Shown: one piece after another, positions 1-11,308 of the stretch
Numbering within the stretch: position 1 is the first letter of the stretch
How the letters are laid out: each line of letters starts with the position of its first letter
From: Apostichopus japonicus
Taxonomy: Eukaryota > Echinodermata > Holothuroidea > Aspidochirotida > Stichopodidae
Assembly (NCBI RefSeq): GCF_037975245.1
Contig: NC_092562.1
Coordinates: 12,284,001-12,348,000 of the forward strand
DNA: 64,000 nucleotides
Reading direction: 5' to 3'
Position numbers and translations under genes: made by a program
Notes under the pieces: generated by a model
The model's database searches: none
What the model was told of the DNA's origin: nothing
What the model saw: the letters and a program-made list of their open reading frames with translations, nothing else

Positions 1-2450
1 AGTTTGTCGTGTCCTTTAGTCATGTCACGCCGATCAAAATTTCTTTTGTGAATAGCATTATCTAGGATTACAGCCATTGCTTGCATGGAAAAAACAGTGT
101 ATCGTGATGATCACCACCATTGGAAGCCTAGACAAAAGGAAATGCATGCAATACTAGCGATTATTGCATTCCACGCAGCTGAAATGTAAGGTTTCTTTCA
201 CACTATACTGTATATGTACAGTAGAGGTAAAACCAGGAATGCTTAGTTTTCAAATTTTAGTTTTGTTTCATAACTATTCCGTTGATGGATGTAAGAACAC
301 ACTGATTTCTGCTAATTTTGAAACCGACAGTTAATTTCCACATTCTGACCAAAAATCCCTCCCTATACCCCTCCCTTTAAAGTATCTACAACCCTGCTGA
401 CAGGTGTGTAGAGAAAAAGGAAAAGATAACCTTGTCATGTAATTGTTAAATTCATCTGTAAATAACTTTGATGACAATATGTGCCAGGCAATACATATTG
501 GTCAAAAGTATTCTTGGGTATGAGATCATGTACTGTATTCACTACTGTTTTTTGTTTACTGTGGAAGGGAAATAATTTCCTTTCTTTGTTTTCAGATTGA
601 CCTCTGTTGACTTTTGAACTTGACAGAAAAGAATAGATTTCTTGTACTCAATAACACAAAACTATGAAGTTAATTTACCATAAACCTTTTGAGTTAAAGT
701 GTTTACAAGCACATGCATATACACCACATAGATTACCTTTATCTCTGGAAGAGAATTTTAAAAATTATACGGTAGGGTATTTATTAAAAGCTGTTTACAT
801 GGTCAAACATTGTTGCTGTACCAAAGCACACGTAAAGTGTCAGCATTTCTCTGTATCACTGACAATTTAGAGCAGTTAGCCAATGGATCAACAATAAATT
901 TCCAGCTATTTGACGACTCAAAACAATCATGCAGCGAACAGGCAGGAGCATACATTTACCACTTTTCAATGGAGGTGTACAATGATTTTAGGATAGAAGA
1001 GCTATTTGAGACAGACTTCAGTGACTGACCCATAAATGTTTCAAAAAATATGTAAAACAAAATTGGCTGGGAATACATAGGGGGAGACATAGTCACCTGC
1101 TGCTGAATCATTACATGTCAAAAAGATAATTATTAAACTTCTATGAAATGTATCTCAGAGCCCTATAGTAGGAGTCCAGTGGGATCAGCCCCAAAGCTGC
1201 AACGTTTTTAGGCATTTCTTGTTCTCTCACAACAAGTTGAGCAATAAATACTTGTAAGAGAGAGGAATTCAAATACCTCTGTAAAATATTCCAAGGTTCA
1301 TGGGCAAAGTTTTGGGCAGCTTTAGCATTTTTAAATATTTTGTGTTCACTTGTAGTGCCTCTAAGCCCAAAAACACATGTCAGAGAAATGAATTAGTTTC
1401 TAGAATATCTTAAAGCCCTTGTGGAGGTCTGAGGGACCTCTACTGTAGCATGAGCAGATATTTCTTGTTCTCAGGCACCAAAATACCAGTGTAATGTAGC
1501 ATTTAATTAGCCAAATTTTATTCAAATTCCCCTCACTTAGCCTTCTACATTTTGTTTGGTCGAATCCATTCAATGTTCTATGATTTGACCAATTCGATAT
1601 ATTTTCTTCACAGGAATGTTAAACAAATTTATTTTGTCAGGGTAATGTTTTTTCACTCACTTTTTGTTTGTCGATGTTTTCAGTCTACAATACATGAATT
1701 AGAACATGTAGCAGGTTTGGAAAAATATACCACAATGTTTGATAAACTTTTGATACTTCACTCTATAGGCCATGCACTAAACTACCATCATTTACCAGGT
1801 TAAATTGTCATATATATTGGGCTACAACAGATGGCTGCTCCCTCAACTATACTGCTGCACATGGCAAGGCAAGTCATCAAGAGTTAAAAGCAAATGATAG
1901 AGCAAAAATGGAAGCTAGTAATGACAAATTCATGTAAGTCTAGCCTGCCTCAAAAAGAAACTTTGTAAGGTTACTGATGTTTCAAAACCTTTTATTTTGA
2001 ATTCTTCGTTGTTGTATTTATGAGTGGTTGGTTTCTTTCCTCATTCTTACAGAGGATCTATTGTCTTATCTTGAGCAGAGTGGGAAAGCCCTTTTATTAC
2101 GACTCAACCTTGTTTTCTAAACTACAATATTTCAGCCAATGAAAAAGGACAATATATACTATTTCAGTTTCATACCAATCAATCACATTAGCTGACATAC
2201 TGTAGCTACCATGTCCATTGAAAACAATTTCTGGAGCCTTCTACATGTCATACACATATAGAACTTTCTTGGTAACATTACTCTGAGTATATATAGCAGT
2301 ATGCTGGATCATACTGCAGCCATGTCATATTAGTCCTGGAGAAAGTTTTAGCACTTTCATCATGAAACCGCATAATGTTGACCGGACAAAGACAGAAGTC
2401 ATTTCTTTTCCTTACAGTTTATAAAGATGTGAGTTTTGTTTTGGACTCAT
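1..2450. repeat. Tandem segmental repeat, copy A
   Basis: First of three diverged copies of one segment that fill the first 8 kb. Landmarks in order: the 'attatctagga...cagc(c/t)attgcttgcatgg' stretch near 51, 'ctgctgacaggtgtgtag' near 392, the open stretch 'caatttagagcagttagcc' near 863, 'gacttcagtgactg' near 1012, 'ccctatagtaggagtccag' near 1161, 'atgagtggttggtttctttc' near 2020 and the end near 2410-2450. The same landmarks recur in copies B and C. Splice-like tracts (cattcttacag near 2045, atatttcag near 2130) and short reading frames are present, but a 14-base length difference between copies A and B falls inside the best shared reading frame, so I do not call a protein. No product recognised. 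Confidence 0.75.
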
Positions 2451-2949
2451 ATGTCTTAAAAGTTCATGTTGTGCAACCGAAAGGTGCGTCACCATAGTGT
2501 TTGTGGTTTATGACATTTGTTTTATGTCAGAAAATTTAACTACATTTTTATACTTTGCCGACTTGATGGATATATCCCAGTTAAGTTATTGTTTTAATTT
2601 TAACATCAATTAAATTTTGGCTAGCATAGCTTACATGCATTCTGAGCTTCAAATTTGATGGACAGTGATCTGTTGGTACATGGCTCAGTCCTCATGGAAT
2701 ATCCTGGGTTGTGCCACAATAGTTCAAGGGAGGGTGGGATTTTGAGGACCTCTCATTATTTGAGTGGATGATAAATAAGTGTTGAAGTTTAGAACACGTA
2801 ATCCTAAAGATAACATTTTGTCCAAAGATATAAAGACAAATTGCCAAAATCTTGAATATAACTGGATGTTTCTCCATATCATCATTATATTCAAAAAGAT
2901 ATTTTCCATGTGAAATATAACCTATGAAGTTATTCAATGATCTCTGTGC

Positions 2950-5460
2950 CTATGTCACAGTGCGTCACCAATGGACAGTATGTTTGTAGTTGTAAACAAT
3001 CACATCTTCTGCCCATGTTGTGTCTATACACAAATAACAACTATGCAAGCCCTTTACACAAATTGGAGATATTGCTGGGGGATATATGACATAAAATCCT
3101 ATTGCATTTCCAAGGACAACTCTCCCAGATACTGTGCAGAACTTAGGGAAGTCTGGTCACCTTACACTTAAATAAAGATCATTACATGAGTCCTACACCT
3201 TTCATATTCTATAGTTTATCACTATTATTTTATGCAAATACAAATGCATTAATTTTCAAATTAATCTGTAAAACATCAATTGACAGAAAATGTTTACTTG
3301 ATGAAATTTAATATTAGCTGTATCCTTTGAAAGCATGATCCTGAACAATATGGAATGTTGAGTTGGTTCAATTTTAAGGGAATTTGCAGATTGGGTGTAA
3401 ATTTTATGTTTAAAATTCATCCTAACAATACATCATACACATTTTGAGTTAACTGATGGAAACCCATGCATGATTGTTTGAGGATTTTTTACCCTAAAAA
3501 GTTTGACAACAGACTCTTCATTAAAAATTGTATGGTGGGATATTTATTAGAAGCTGTTGTTTTGGTCAATCCTTGCTGCTGTACCAGAGTACTTCTAAAG
3601 TGTATCACTGACAATTTAGGGCAGTCAGCCAACTGTACAATAAATTTCCAGCTATTTGATGACTCAAAAGAACCATGCTACAAACAGGCAGGAGAATACA
3701 TTCACCAATTGTCAATTGAGGCGTAGAATGATTTCAGGATAGAATAGCTTTTTGAGACAGACTTCAGTGACTGGCCCATATATGTTGTAAAAAGTTTCTT
3801 CTATGAATGTATCTCTGAGCCCTATAGTAGGGGTCCAGGGGTGGGGGGGGGCAAGCTGCAGAATTTGTAGGCATTTCTTGTTCTCTCAGAGCAAGTCGAG
3901 CAAAAACAATATCTTGTTAGAGAGAGGAATTCAATTTCTCTGTAAAGTATTTCAAAGCCCTGGTGAGGGGGGGGGGTCCATGGGCAAAGTTAAGAGAAGT
4001 TTAAGCATTTGTTAATTGATATTTCGTGTTCTCATGTAGTGCCTCTAAGCCCCAAAACATGTCAGAGATATGAATTACAGTTTTAAGCCCTTGTGGAGGT
4101 CCTAGGGACTTCCACTGCATCATCAGCAGATATCTCTTGTGTTCTGGAAGTAAGTTTGAGCACCAAATAGATTTCTACTGAGGTCATGTAGCATTTAATC
4201 AGCCTAATATATTCAAATGTGGGAATAAACAGTACCATGTGGAAGTAACCTTACAGCATGGAACATGATCAACACAAGAAAGCAGCGTAAGTGCAGGGAA
4301 TTCTAAGGGATAACAATCAGCGTGTTTATATGCTACACAATGGAAGTACACAAGTGGATATATAAACACTATTTATAAATACGTGCCCGATATTGTATGC
4401 TGGTCCATTCAATGACTACCATGTATAGTAATAATACACACACAAGAACAACAACAATAAAATTAATAAATAAAAAATAACCATCCTTTATGATATATAA
4501 CCACCAGTGGATTCCAAAAGTGTTCTTGCCAAGACATAGTCTACATTCAATTAACTGAATTAAACCATGCCAGTCCAAGCTGGTGTGGTAAATGTACAGT
4601 AAATACAGGCCAAGGCTAAGTTGTCATCAACAAACTCACTTAGTAAGTTAAACAGAAAGTGTGTAAGTAGTTATGTTCTGATTAGGATAAAGTGGAACCA
4701 GGGGCCAATGCATAGATTAAAACATAAATGGCAATAGAAAGAATGGATGGATCGAAAAGAAATGAATAAGCATTTTCCTTCACTTAGTCTTCTACATTTT
4801 GTTTTATTGAATCTGTACAGTGTTCTATTATTTGACCCATCCGATATTTTCTTCACAGGAATGTTAAAAAAAATTCTTAGCTGGAATAACTTATTATTTC
4901 AGATAAACATTTTGTTTGTCAATGTTTTCAATCTACAAAACGAGAATTAGAACATGTGGTAGGCTTGAAGCAACATGGCCATGTGCCATACTCCCATTAT
5001 AGGTTAAATTTGTCATATATAGTGTGTTACAACAGATGGCTGCTCATCAACTACTGCAGAACATGGCAAGGCAAGTTCTCAAGAGTTAAATAGCAAATAA
5101 TGAAGGAAAAAAGGAAAATAGTAATGACAAATTCATGTAAGTCTAACCTGTATCGAAAAGAAACTTTGTAAGGTACTGATGTTTCAAAACCTTTTAATAT
5201 TGAATTCATCGTTATTGTATTTATGAGTGGTTGGTTTCTTTCCTCATTCTTACAGAGGTCCTATTGTCTTATCTTGGGCAGAATGGGAAAGCCCTTTCTT
5301 TATAACTCAACTTTGTTTTCTGAACTATTATATTTCAGCCAATGAAGAAGGACAGTATACAGTTTTATACCACTAAGTTGACTGAATAAAGAAGTTATTT
5401 ATATTTCCTTACATTTTGTAGGATATGAGTTATTAAATCTCTTGTAGGATTGTCAGTTCC
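2950..5460. repeat. Tandem segmental repeat, copy B
   Basis: Second copy of the segment. It matches copy C at its start (about 3010-3130, 'tctgcccat(g/a)ttgtgtct' and 'ttgctgggg..atatatgacat', lost from copy A). It matches copies A and C from about 3460 to 5440. It lacks the left-end landmarks seen at 51 and 349 in copy A. The intervening 2450-2950 carries a short echo of the same sequence ('gtgcgtcacca' at about 2484 and 2961) and is otherwise featureless. Poly-G runs near 3840 and 3968 are private to this copy. Confidence 0.75.
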
Positions 5461-5479
5461 AGCTATTGGAACTTATATG

Positions 5480-7960
5480 TCAATTTTTTTTTTGTCATGT
5501 CACTTTGATCGAAAACAAATTGGAGACTAGATGAATAGCATTATCTAGGATGACAGCTATTGCTTGCATGGACCAAACAATGGACTTATCACCTCTGCTG
5601 AGATGAATAGGCTAAACTGAGTTCATTGCAGGGATTGCCCTCTCAGATAAACAGTGTATCGCAATCATCATAACAATTGCAAGCCTAGAAGAAAAAAAAT
5701 AAGAGTGCAATAACTGAGATTATTGCATTCCACTCTGCTAAAAAGTAAGGTTACTTTCACACTATACTGTAGATGAAGACGGAAAACAGAGAGAACAGGT
5801 TTGTTTTTAATTTTGTTTTGTTTCATAACTATTCAGTTGATGAATGTAAGAACACACTGATTTCTGCTAATTTTGAGACCAATATTTGATTTCCTTGTTC
5901 TAACCAAAAATCCCTCACCTCCCCCTCCCTTTAAAAGTATCTACACCCCTGCTGACAGGTGTGTAGAACAAAAGGAAAAGGTTACCTTGTCATGCAAATA
6001 TCAATTCATCTGTAAATCATCAACTGGGAGTAAATGCATATTTGCTAGGATGAGAAAGCAGTAACTCTGTAACCAAAGAGGACCATTTAATAAATGTATA
6101 TGGTTGAACTAGAATACTTCAGATCATATTATATAAAAGCTTTTTAACTGAGATTGCATGGTTTGCATGCATCTTATTTCTTAAAAAACAATCCCATCTT
6201 CTGCCCATATTGTGTCTCTGATACACAAACAGCCATATTGGAATTATGCAGGCGTTATCCACAAATTTGGAGATATTGCTGGGGCAAATATATATGACAT
6301 AAAATCCTAGGGCATTTCCAGGGACAATTTTTTCCCAGATACTGTGCGGAACTAAGGAATGTCTGGTCACCTTACCCCCCCCCCCCCCCGCCACTCCAAT
6401 TCTATTTGTGGCTTTCCATCACTGCACAGAAGATGGAGAGGGTTACAGTATGTCTAAATGATAATAGGGTCAACTACATCAAATTAATGTTTTAAAGTCA
6501 TATCAGGTCTTTTCCCCTAACACTCAGACATTCACCTGCTGCATTTGCTAAAATTTGTACATGCATAAAATATGAAACAGAATAATTCAAGACCAGTTAA
6601 TTTGCAATAACATGAAAAAAATATCAAATACCCTAACATTATTAGTTATAGTTTTTTAGTTAAATGATGAACTTGAAACTCATGCATGATTGTTTGAGTT
6701 TTGTCATCCTAAAGAGCTTGAAAAAAGGCTCTTCATTAAAAAATTATATGGTGGGATAGCTTTTTGACAGACTTCAGTGACTGCCCCATAAATGTTGCAA
6801 AAAGTTTTGAAAAAATGCAATTTGCACACTGTAATTGGCTGGGAATACCTGGGAATGGACAAAGTGCCCCCTGCTGCTGAAGCATTACATGTCAGAAAGA
6901 TTACTTATAATACTCTTAACTTCTATGGAATGTATCTCTAACCCGTTTAGTATAGGGGTCCAGTGGGATAAGCCCCAAGCTGCAGAATTTTCAGGCATTT
7001 CTTGTTCTCTCAGAGCAAGTTGAGCAAAAACAATACTTGTGAGAAAGAGGAATTCATTTCTCTGGAAAGTATTTCAAAGCCCTGGTATGGGTCCAAAGTT
7101 TCAGGACGCTTTTAGCATTTGTTAATTGATACTTTGTGTTCTCTTGTAGTGCCTCTGAGCTCCAAAACATGTCAGAGAGATGAATTAAAGTTCTCTACAA
7201 TATCTTCTATAAGCCCTTGTGGAGGTCATAGGGACTTCCACTACAGGATAAGCAGATATCTCTTATTTTCTTAAAGTTATTTTTAAGCACCAAAATAGAT
7301 TATATAGCATTTAATTGGCCTAATTTTATTCAGATGTGGGAATGAACAGTACCATGTGGAAGTAACCTTACAGTGTGGAACACAATCAACACAAGAAAGC
7401 AGCTTAAATGCTAGGAAACTTTGTAAGGTTAGTGATGTTTCTTAAACCTTTTATTTTGAATTCATCAATGTTGTAATTATGAGTGGTTGGTTTCTTTCCT
7501 CATTCTTACAGAGGTCCTATTGTCTTATCTTGGGCAGCTCAACTTTCTATTCTGAACTACAATATTTCAGCCAATGAAAAAGGACAATATATGCTCTTTC
7601 AGCTTCATATCATTCAATCACATTATTTGATTGGCTACCATGTCCATTGACCAAATTTTCTGGAACCTTCTGCATTTCATGCACACATAAAGCTTTCTTG
7701 GTAAGTTACTCTTAGTTTGTATCAGTATGCTGGATTGTACTGCAACCATATCATTATTGTTCTGGAGAAAATTGTAACATTAGGTCACATTTTCACAATT
7801 TCTTCACAGAAAAAGAATAATGTTGACTGGATAAAGACAGAAGGCATTTATTTTCCTTACATTTTATAGGGTATGAGTTATTTATTCTCGTCTAGGATTG
7901 TCAGTCCGAGCTTTTGAAACTTATATTTCTGATTTGTCATGTCACTCCAATCAAAATTTC
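5480..7960. repeat. Tandem segmental repeat, copy C
   Basis: Third copy. The left-end landmarks reappear at about 5532 and 5908, the 'tctgcccatattgtgtct' block at about 6198 (followed by a poly-C run near 6376), 'gacttcagtgactg' at about 6770 and 'atgagtggttggtttctttc' at about 7480. A deletion near 6760 joins 'ggtgggata' directly to 'gctttttgacagacttcag', removing the open reading stretch present in A and B. The start of a fourth copy ('tgtcatgtcactccaatcaaaatttct') is visible at 7936-7963 before the similarity stops. Confidence 0.75.
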
Positions 7961-8104
7961 TCTTGTGAATAGGTGACTAGAATTAACCAGGATTACACTA
8001 GTGCTATAGGAACAAGGTTTTCACTGTTGAATCTTGACCTGCAATAAAATCAACAACGCCCCTAGCTATGGGCAACCTTCTTGCCAAGAATAAGGGTTAC
8101 CAAT

Positions 8105-8245
8105 GATGCACAAGGTTTTTATAGTGTTGACCGATAATCGGTTAGACAATCAGCAACAGGCTGATTATCAGACAATCGTTAAATAATCGGCATCGGCAAA
8201 ACCCATTGCCCTACCGATTATTTGCAACCGATTATTATATTCCAC
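8105..8245. repeat. Cluster of CGATTAT/ATAATCG palindromic motifs
   Basis: About 140 bp carrying the short palindrome accgataatcggt (near 8139) and several further ATCGG/CCGAT and AATAATCGG/CCGATTATT pairs in both orientations, including aataatcggcatcggc and ctaccgattatttgc. This density of one short inverted motif resembles the end of a hairpin-rich MITE. No target duplication or second boundary was found. The flank 8245-8600 has no recognised gene. Confidence 0.45.
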
Positions 8246-8546
8246 ATAAAGGATTGTATTTTTCCGCGCTTTTGATTCACCACAACCACAGCGCAAAAAG
8301 AATGTAGATCATTTGATTCAACACTATTCAAAGCCGGGGAGGTGTGCTTATCTACAGTGTAATAGTATCACAAGTTCTTCACGCGAGATTGTACTAATGC
8401 TCTTTGATATACTATCCAGTTTTAGCAGTTAACATCATACAGTATACCAGCGATAAGCTTAGGGGGACGACGTAATTATTTTTTTTTCACTTCCCTTCTT
8501 GCATCTAACAAAACCTCCTGTTATCGTGTTTAACGATTGATAAAGA

Positions 8547-9284
8547 TTAATTGTCTCGACTAAATATAAAAGCCAAATCAAAATACATTTGAATCACTTT
8601 GGCCGTTTCACACGCGAGGAACCGCTGGTCCTCGCGTCGGATGGGGATATGTAGGTAGGCATCCTTTAGATCGACGGAGGATGCCCACATCCCTGGGCGC
8701 AGTAGGTGGAGGATTGATGTGAGAGTCTCCATCCTGAACTTCTCCGGTCGGATGAACCTCCTGTTGAGAGGTCTGAGGTTCAGGATGGGCCTCCAAGTCC
8801 CGTTCTTCTTCGGCGTGAGGAAGAACGAGGACCGGAAGAGGGGCCGTCCGCGTTTGCGGTGGTGACCCGCGTAATGGCGCCTTTTTTGAGAAGACTGTTG
8901 ATCTCGTCCTCGAGGGCAACCCGCTTTTCCGGTATCTCGGGTACTGGCGTGGTTGCAAAGAGGCCATATTGGGGTGGGGTAGACGAGAACTCTATCTTGT
9001 AGCCCCTTTTTACCACGTCCAGTACCCAGGCTCCTGGGTCGATTTCCTCCCAGTGAGCCCAAAAAACTCTTAGTCGCCCCCCCCACCTTGGCCTTGGGCG
9101 CTACGGTGGGGTGGGCATCCCTAGGGCCGTTTACCGCGGCTTCCGCGGCTTCCGTGGTATTGCGGGCGGTATGGCCTGTGTTCGGGCCGCGAAGGAGCGG
9201 ATTGTTGCTGTGTTCGCGGGGCGCCCCGACTCTGACTGTAGCTGGATCTTGGTTGCTTAAAGAGGCTACCTTGTCGTGAGTCAT
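8547..9284 (-). pseudogene. DIRS-type reverse transcriptase, N-terminal fragment with frameshift
   Basis: Would have copied the element's RNA into DNA. The recognisable RT core is the TPKKNGTWRPILNLRPLNRR block, then a region ending in SVDLKDAYLHIPI, the motif-A strand with its aspartate. Typical of DIRS/Ngaro RTs. The N-terminal RT segment (PPQYGLFATTPVPEIPEKR, LLKKGAITRV; about 8860-9010) lies in another frame, so a one-base frameshift at about 8850 separates it from the core. Translation then runs out of the element at about 8607 into unrelated AT-rich sequence before motif C (the YxDD box), so no catalytic centre can form. The 5' part of this open frame overlaps the gag ORF and is a shadow of it. 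Confidence 0.8.
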
Positions 9285-10953
9285 AACGTGGGCGCGAGGA
9301 TGAGGTCGGGCGGGACATGTGTTCGTCCGCCTCCCTCAGAGATTTCATTCTCTCTGCCTCCTCCCGGAGTTTCTCATCGAACTTGCCGCCAAAGAGGTCA
9401 CTGCCCAGGATCGGTAAGTTGCGGAACCCGTCCGCCGTGGATCTGGACGACCAATTCAGGGAGTTCAAAACCAGGTCCCGACGTGTCAAGGTGGCCTTAA
9501 CCGAGACGCGGGCGAACTGGTCTAATACCATCCTGGAAACGGGTCCCAGGAGGGCAATGATGGCGGCGGTATCTTTGCGGGAGATACCCGATGCCTGGGC
9601 CTGTTGAAAAGATCTGTTCAATAGCTCGGCGAAAAGTAATAAGGCTGATGAGTACTTCATCCCTGCGCGGGAGGCCCTATCTACGTCGAACAGGGAGGAT
9701 TCTAGGGTCTGTGCACCCTTCTCCCTGAACTTGTCTTTGCCGTCTAAGGCACCCGCCGACCGAAGTCTCTCCTTCACTTGAGGCGGGATTTGGGGTGGCG
9801 TGAAAAGACTTTCCCAGTCTTCGTCGCCCACGTGGAAAGTGCGATGGGCTGATCGCTGGAAGGCTGTCCAGCGTTTCGCCTGTGCCACCGCCTCGAACCG
9901 CTCTCTACATTCCACATCCACCGGGATGGAGGCTCGAGGCTTTTGGGCGGCCGCGTTCAATGTGAGTTTGGATGCCGGCCCCTCGTGGGCAAGCGCATCC
10001 ACCCTTTCCTCGAAGCCGAGGACTCTGCAGAGTACTGCCGTCGCCTTCTCAAAGGCTTCCGCTGAAATTTGTGTACCCCGTAAGTGTTCTTCATCCTCCG
10101 CCTCGGAATCTCCACTGAGGAGGCGGGCACTAGCTGCGATTGACAGCGCGTTATCAGTTCTGGAGGAGACGTCGTCCCAGGGATCTACCTGGGCCTCCTC
10201 AGGGGCGTGATCGTCCGTAACCGGTGCTGGCGGTGGCGCCGGTTGTGGTGGAATGGACGGAGCCCCTTGTTGTTCCGGGTCCTGTTGACTCGGCTTTTGC
10301 AACAATTGTCCCAGGAGGTCTTTAACCTGGGAAAGGAGAGCCTGCCCCGAGTCTGGGGATTGTCTCCTCTTTCGTTTCTTGGCCCAGTGTCGCCCAGAAG
10401 AATGTCCATTCGAGGACGAGGGCGATGAGCCAGACCTCGACCTGCGTCGAGGTCGCCGGTGTCTTTCCTGGCTCCTACCGCGGCTACGGCTGTGGGTACG
10501 GCTTCTGCTTCGGCTTTGGCGCCGTTCCGTACTCTCCGGGGAGAACCCCGAGAAATCTCTCCGGTGGCGGTCCCATGACCCCGGAGTAGAAGTAAATAAG
10601 TCCGCCACCGCTTGTCTTCGGGGGCTTCTGGACTCCACGTGGCCTGATGTGGACGGACCCTCCTGGGGTCGCGGCCGTGGCTGAGCTGACGCCGCATGGG
10701 AATTAGCTCCATCTCGTATGGATACCCGTTCCTGAGGAGGGTTTGAGCCATCTCGTATGGCGCCCTCCGTTCCCCCATGTTTAGGGCTTATGCCATCTCG
10801 TATGGCCGCCTGGGGTTCCTTCGCCGGCGGCTTCTTTTTCCCCTGCTTTGAGGAAGCCGCCTTCTTTCTTTTCTCTGCAGCTTTATCCGCCAGCCAGGTA
10901 CAGATCAAATCCCAGCGCTCCTGGGTCCAGTCCTGGCAAATGGAGCAGGTCTG
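8607..10953 (-). mobile_element. DIRS-type retrotransposon fragment (copy 1), truncated at both ends
   Basis: Minus-strand fragment with the DIRS gene order: gag-like ORF first, overlapping the start of a reverse transcriptase. It is GC-rich against AT-rich surroundings. Comparison with the copy at 36983-39658 shows where it breaks. On the gag side, similarity ends at about 10953, inside the codons for a Cys-rich N-terminus. On the RT side, it stops at about 8607, shortly after RT motif A. No inverted terminal repeats, tyrosine recombinase or RNase H are present. The fragment lies just upstream of, or in an upstream intron of, the BEN-domain gene at 11309, in opposite orientation. Confidence 0.8.
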
Positions 10954-11049
10954 CAAGGATAAGGAACTGTTGACATTCCTGTCATATTCATTATGTAATT
11001 GTTTGCTGACCTGAGACAGAAAATGGCCTTGTATTAGGTTGGACCCCAT
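9121..11049 (-). CDS. DIRS gag-like ORF, 642 codons, with a foreign N-terminus
   Basis: Putative structural (Gag-like) protein of the DIRS element. Order of regions: about 32 residues encoded by flanking DNA; a CxxC-containing stretch (QTCSICQDW); a Lys-rich tract; short repeats around AIRDG; a long Arg/Ser-rich tract (about residues 170-235, many SRSRS runs); a Pro/Gln linker; an acidic region (DSEAEDEEH); a helical region with FHVGDEDWESLF; and a C-terminus with RPRYDSR and many S/Q/R. In the second copy the N-terminus reads MDNCRSCRQF with further CxxC pairs, which shows that the ATG at 11049 and the first residues here are not the element's own. Unlike the second copy it has no internal stop. 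Whether it is expressed is unknown. Confidence 0.75.
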   Translation of the reverse strand: MGSNLIQGHFLSQVSKQLHNEYDRNVNSSLSLQTCSICQDWTQERWDLICTWLADKAAEKRKKAASSKQGKKKPPAKEPQAAIRDGISPKHGGTEGAIRDGSNPPQERVSIRDGANSHAASAQPRPRPQEGPSTSGHVESRSPRRQAVADLFTSTPGSWDRHRRDFSGFSPESTERRQSRSRSRTHSRSRGRSQERHRRPRRRSRSGSSPSSSNGHSSGRHWAKKRKRRQSPDSGQALLSQVKDLLGQLLQKPSQQDPEQQGAPSIPPQPAPPPAPVTDDHAPEEAQVDPWDDVSSRTDNALSIAASARLLSGDSEAEDEEHLRGTQISAEAFEKATAVLCRVLGFEERVDALAHEGPASKLTLNAAAQKPRASIPVDVECRERFEAVAQAKRWTAFQRSAHRTFHVGDEDWESLFTPPQIPPQVKERLRSAGALDGKDKFREKGAQTLESSLFDVDRASRAGMKYSSALLLFAELLNRSFQQAQASGISRKDTAAIIALLGPVSRMVLDQFARVSVKATLTRRDLVLNSLNWSSRSTADGFRNLPILGSDLFGGKFDEKLREEAERMKSLREADEHMSRPTSSSRPRYDSRQGSLFKQPRSSYSQSRGAPRTQQQSAPSRPEHRPYRPQYHGSRGSRGKRP

Positions 11050-11308
11050 TAATTAGTTATTTCAATAACTATGGTTGAAAAAAAAACAGCTTTTAGGGCA
11101 GTCAATACAACCTGTATCCTTTTAAGCAGATGAGCTAATGGTCTTATTGCAGCCACTTTTATTGATAAGCCAATTAGCAATAGTGAACTCTTCAAAACAG
11201 GCCAACTCTGAGAAAATCTTGGACTAATTAATTGGTTATTAGTAAATTATATTATTCACTGAGCATTAATTTTGTTTCATTTGATATTCCTTATCTTAAT
11301 CTAATCAG

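Noticed and set aside
3466-3726. Possible conserved small protein shared by tandem copies A and B (FQLFDDSK region)
   Set aside because: The copies differ by a 14-base indel inside the frame, and copy C has deleted the region, so conservation of a protein is not supported.
9276-10778. Plus- and other-frame ORFs antiparallel to the DIRS gag (for example 9800-10210, 10185-10778)
   Set aside because: Shadows of the GC-rich gag ORF; no recognisable motifs of their own.
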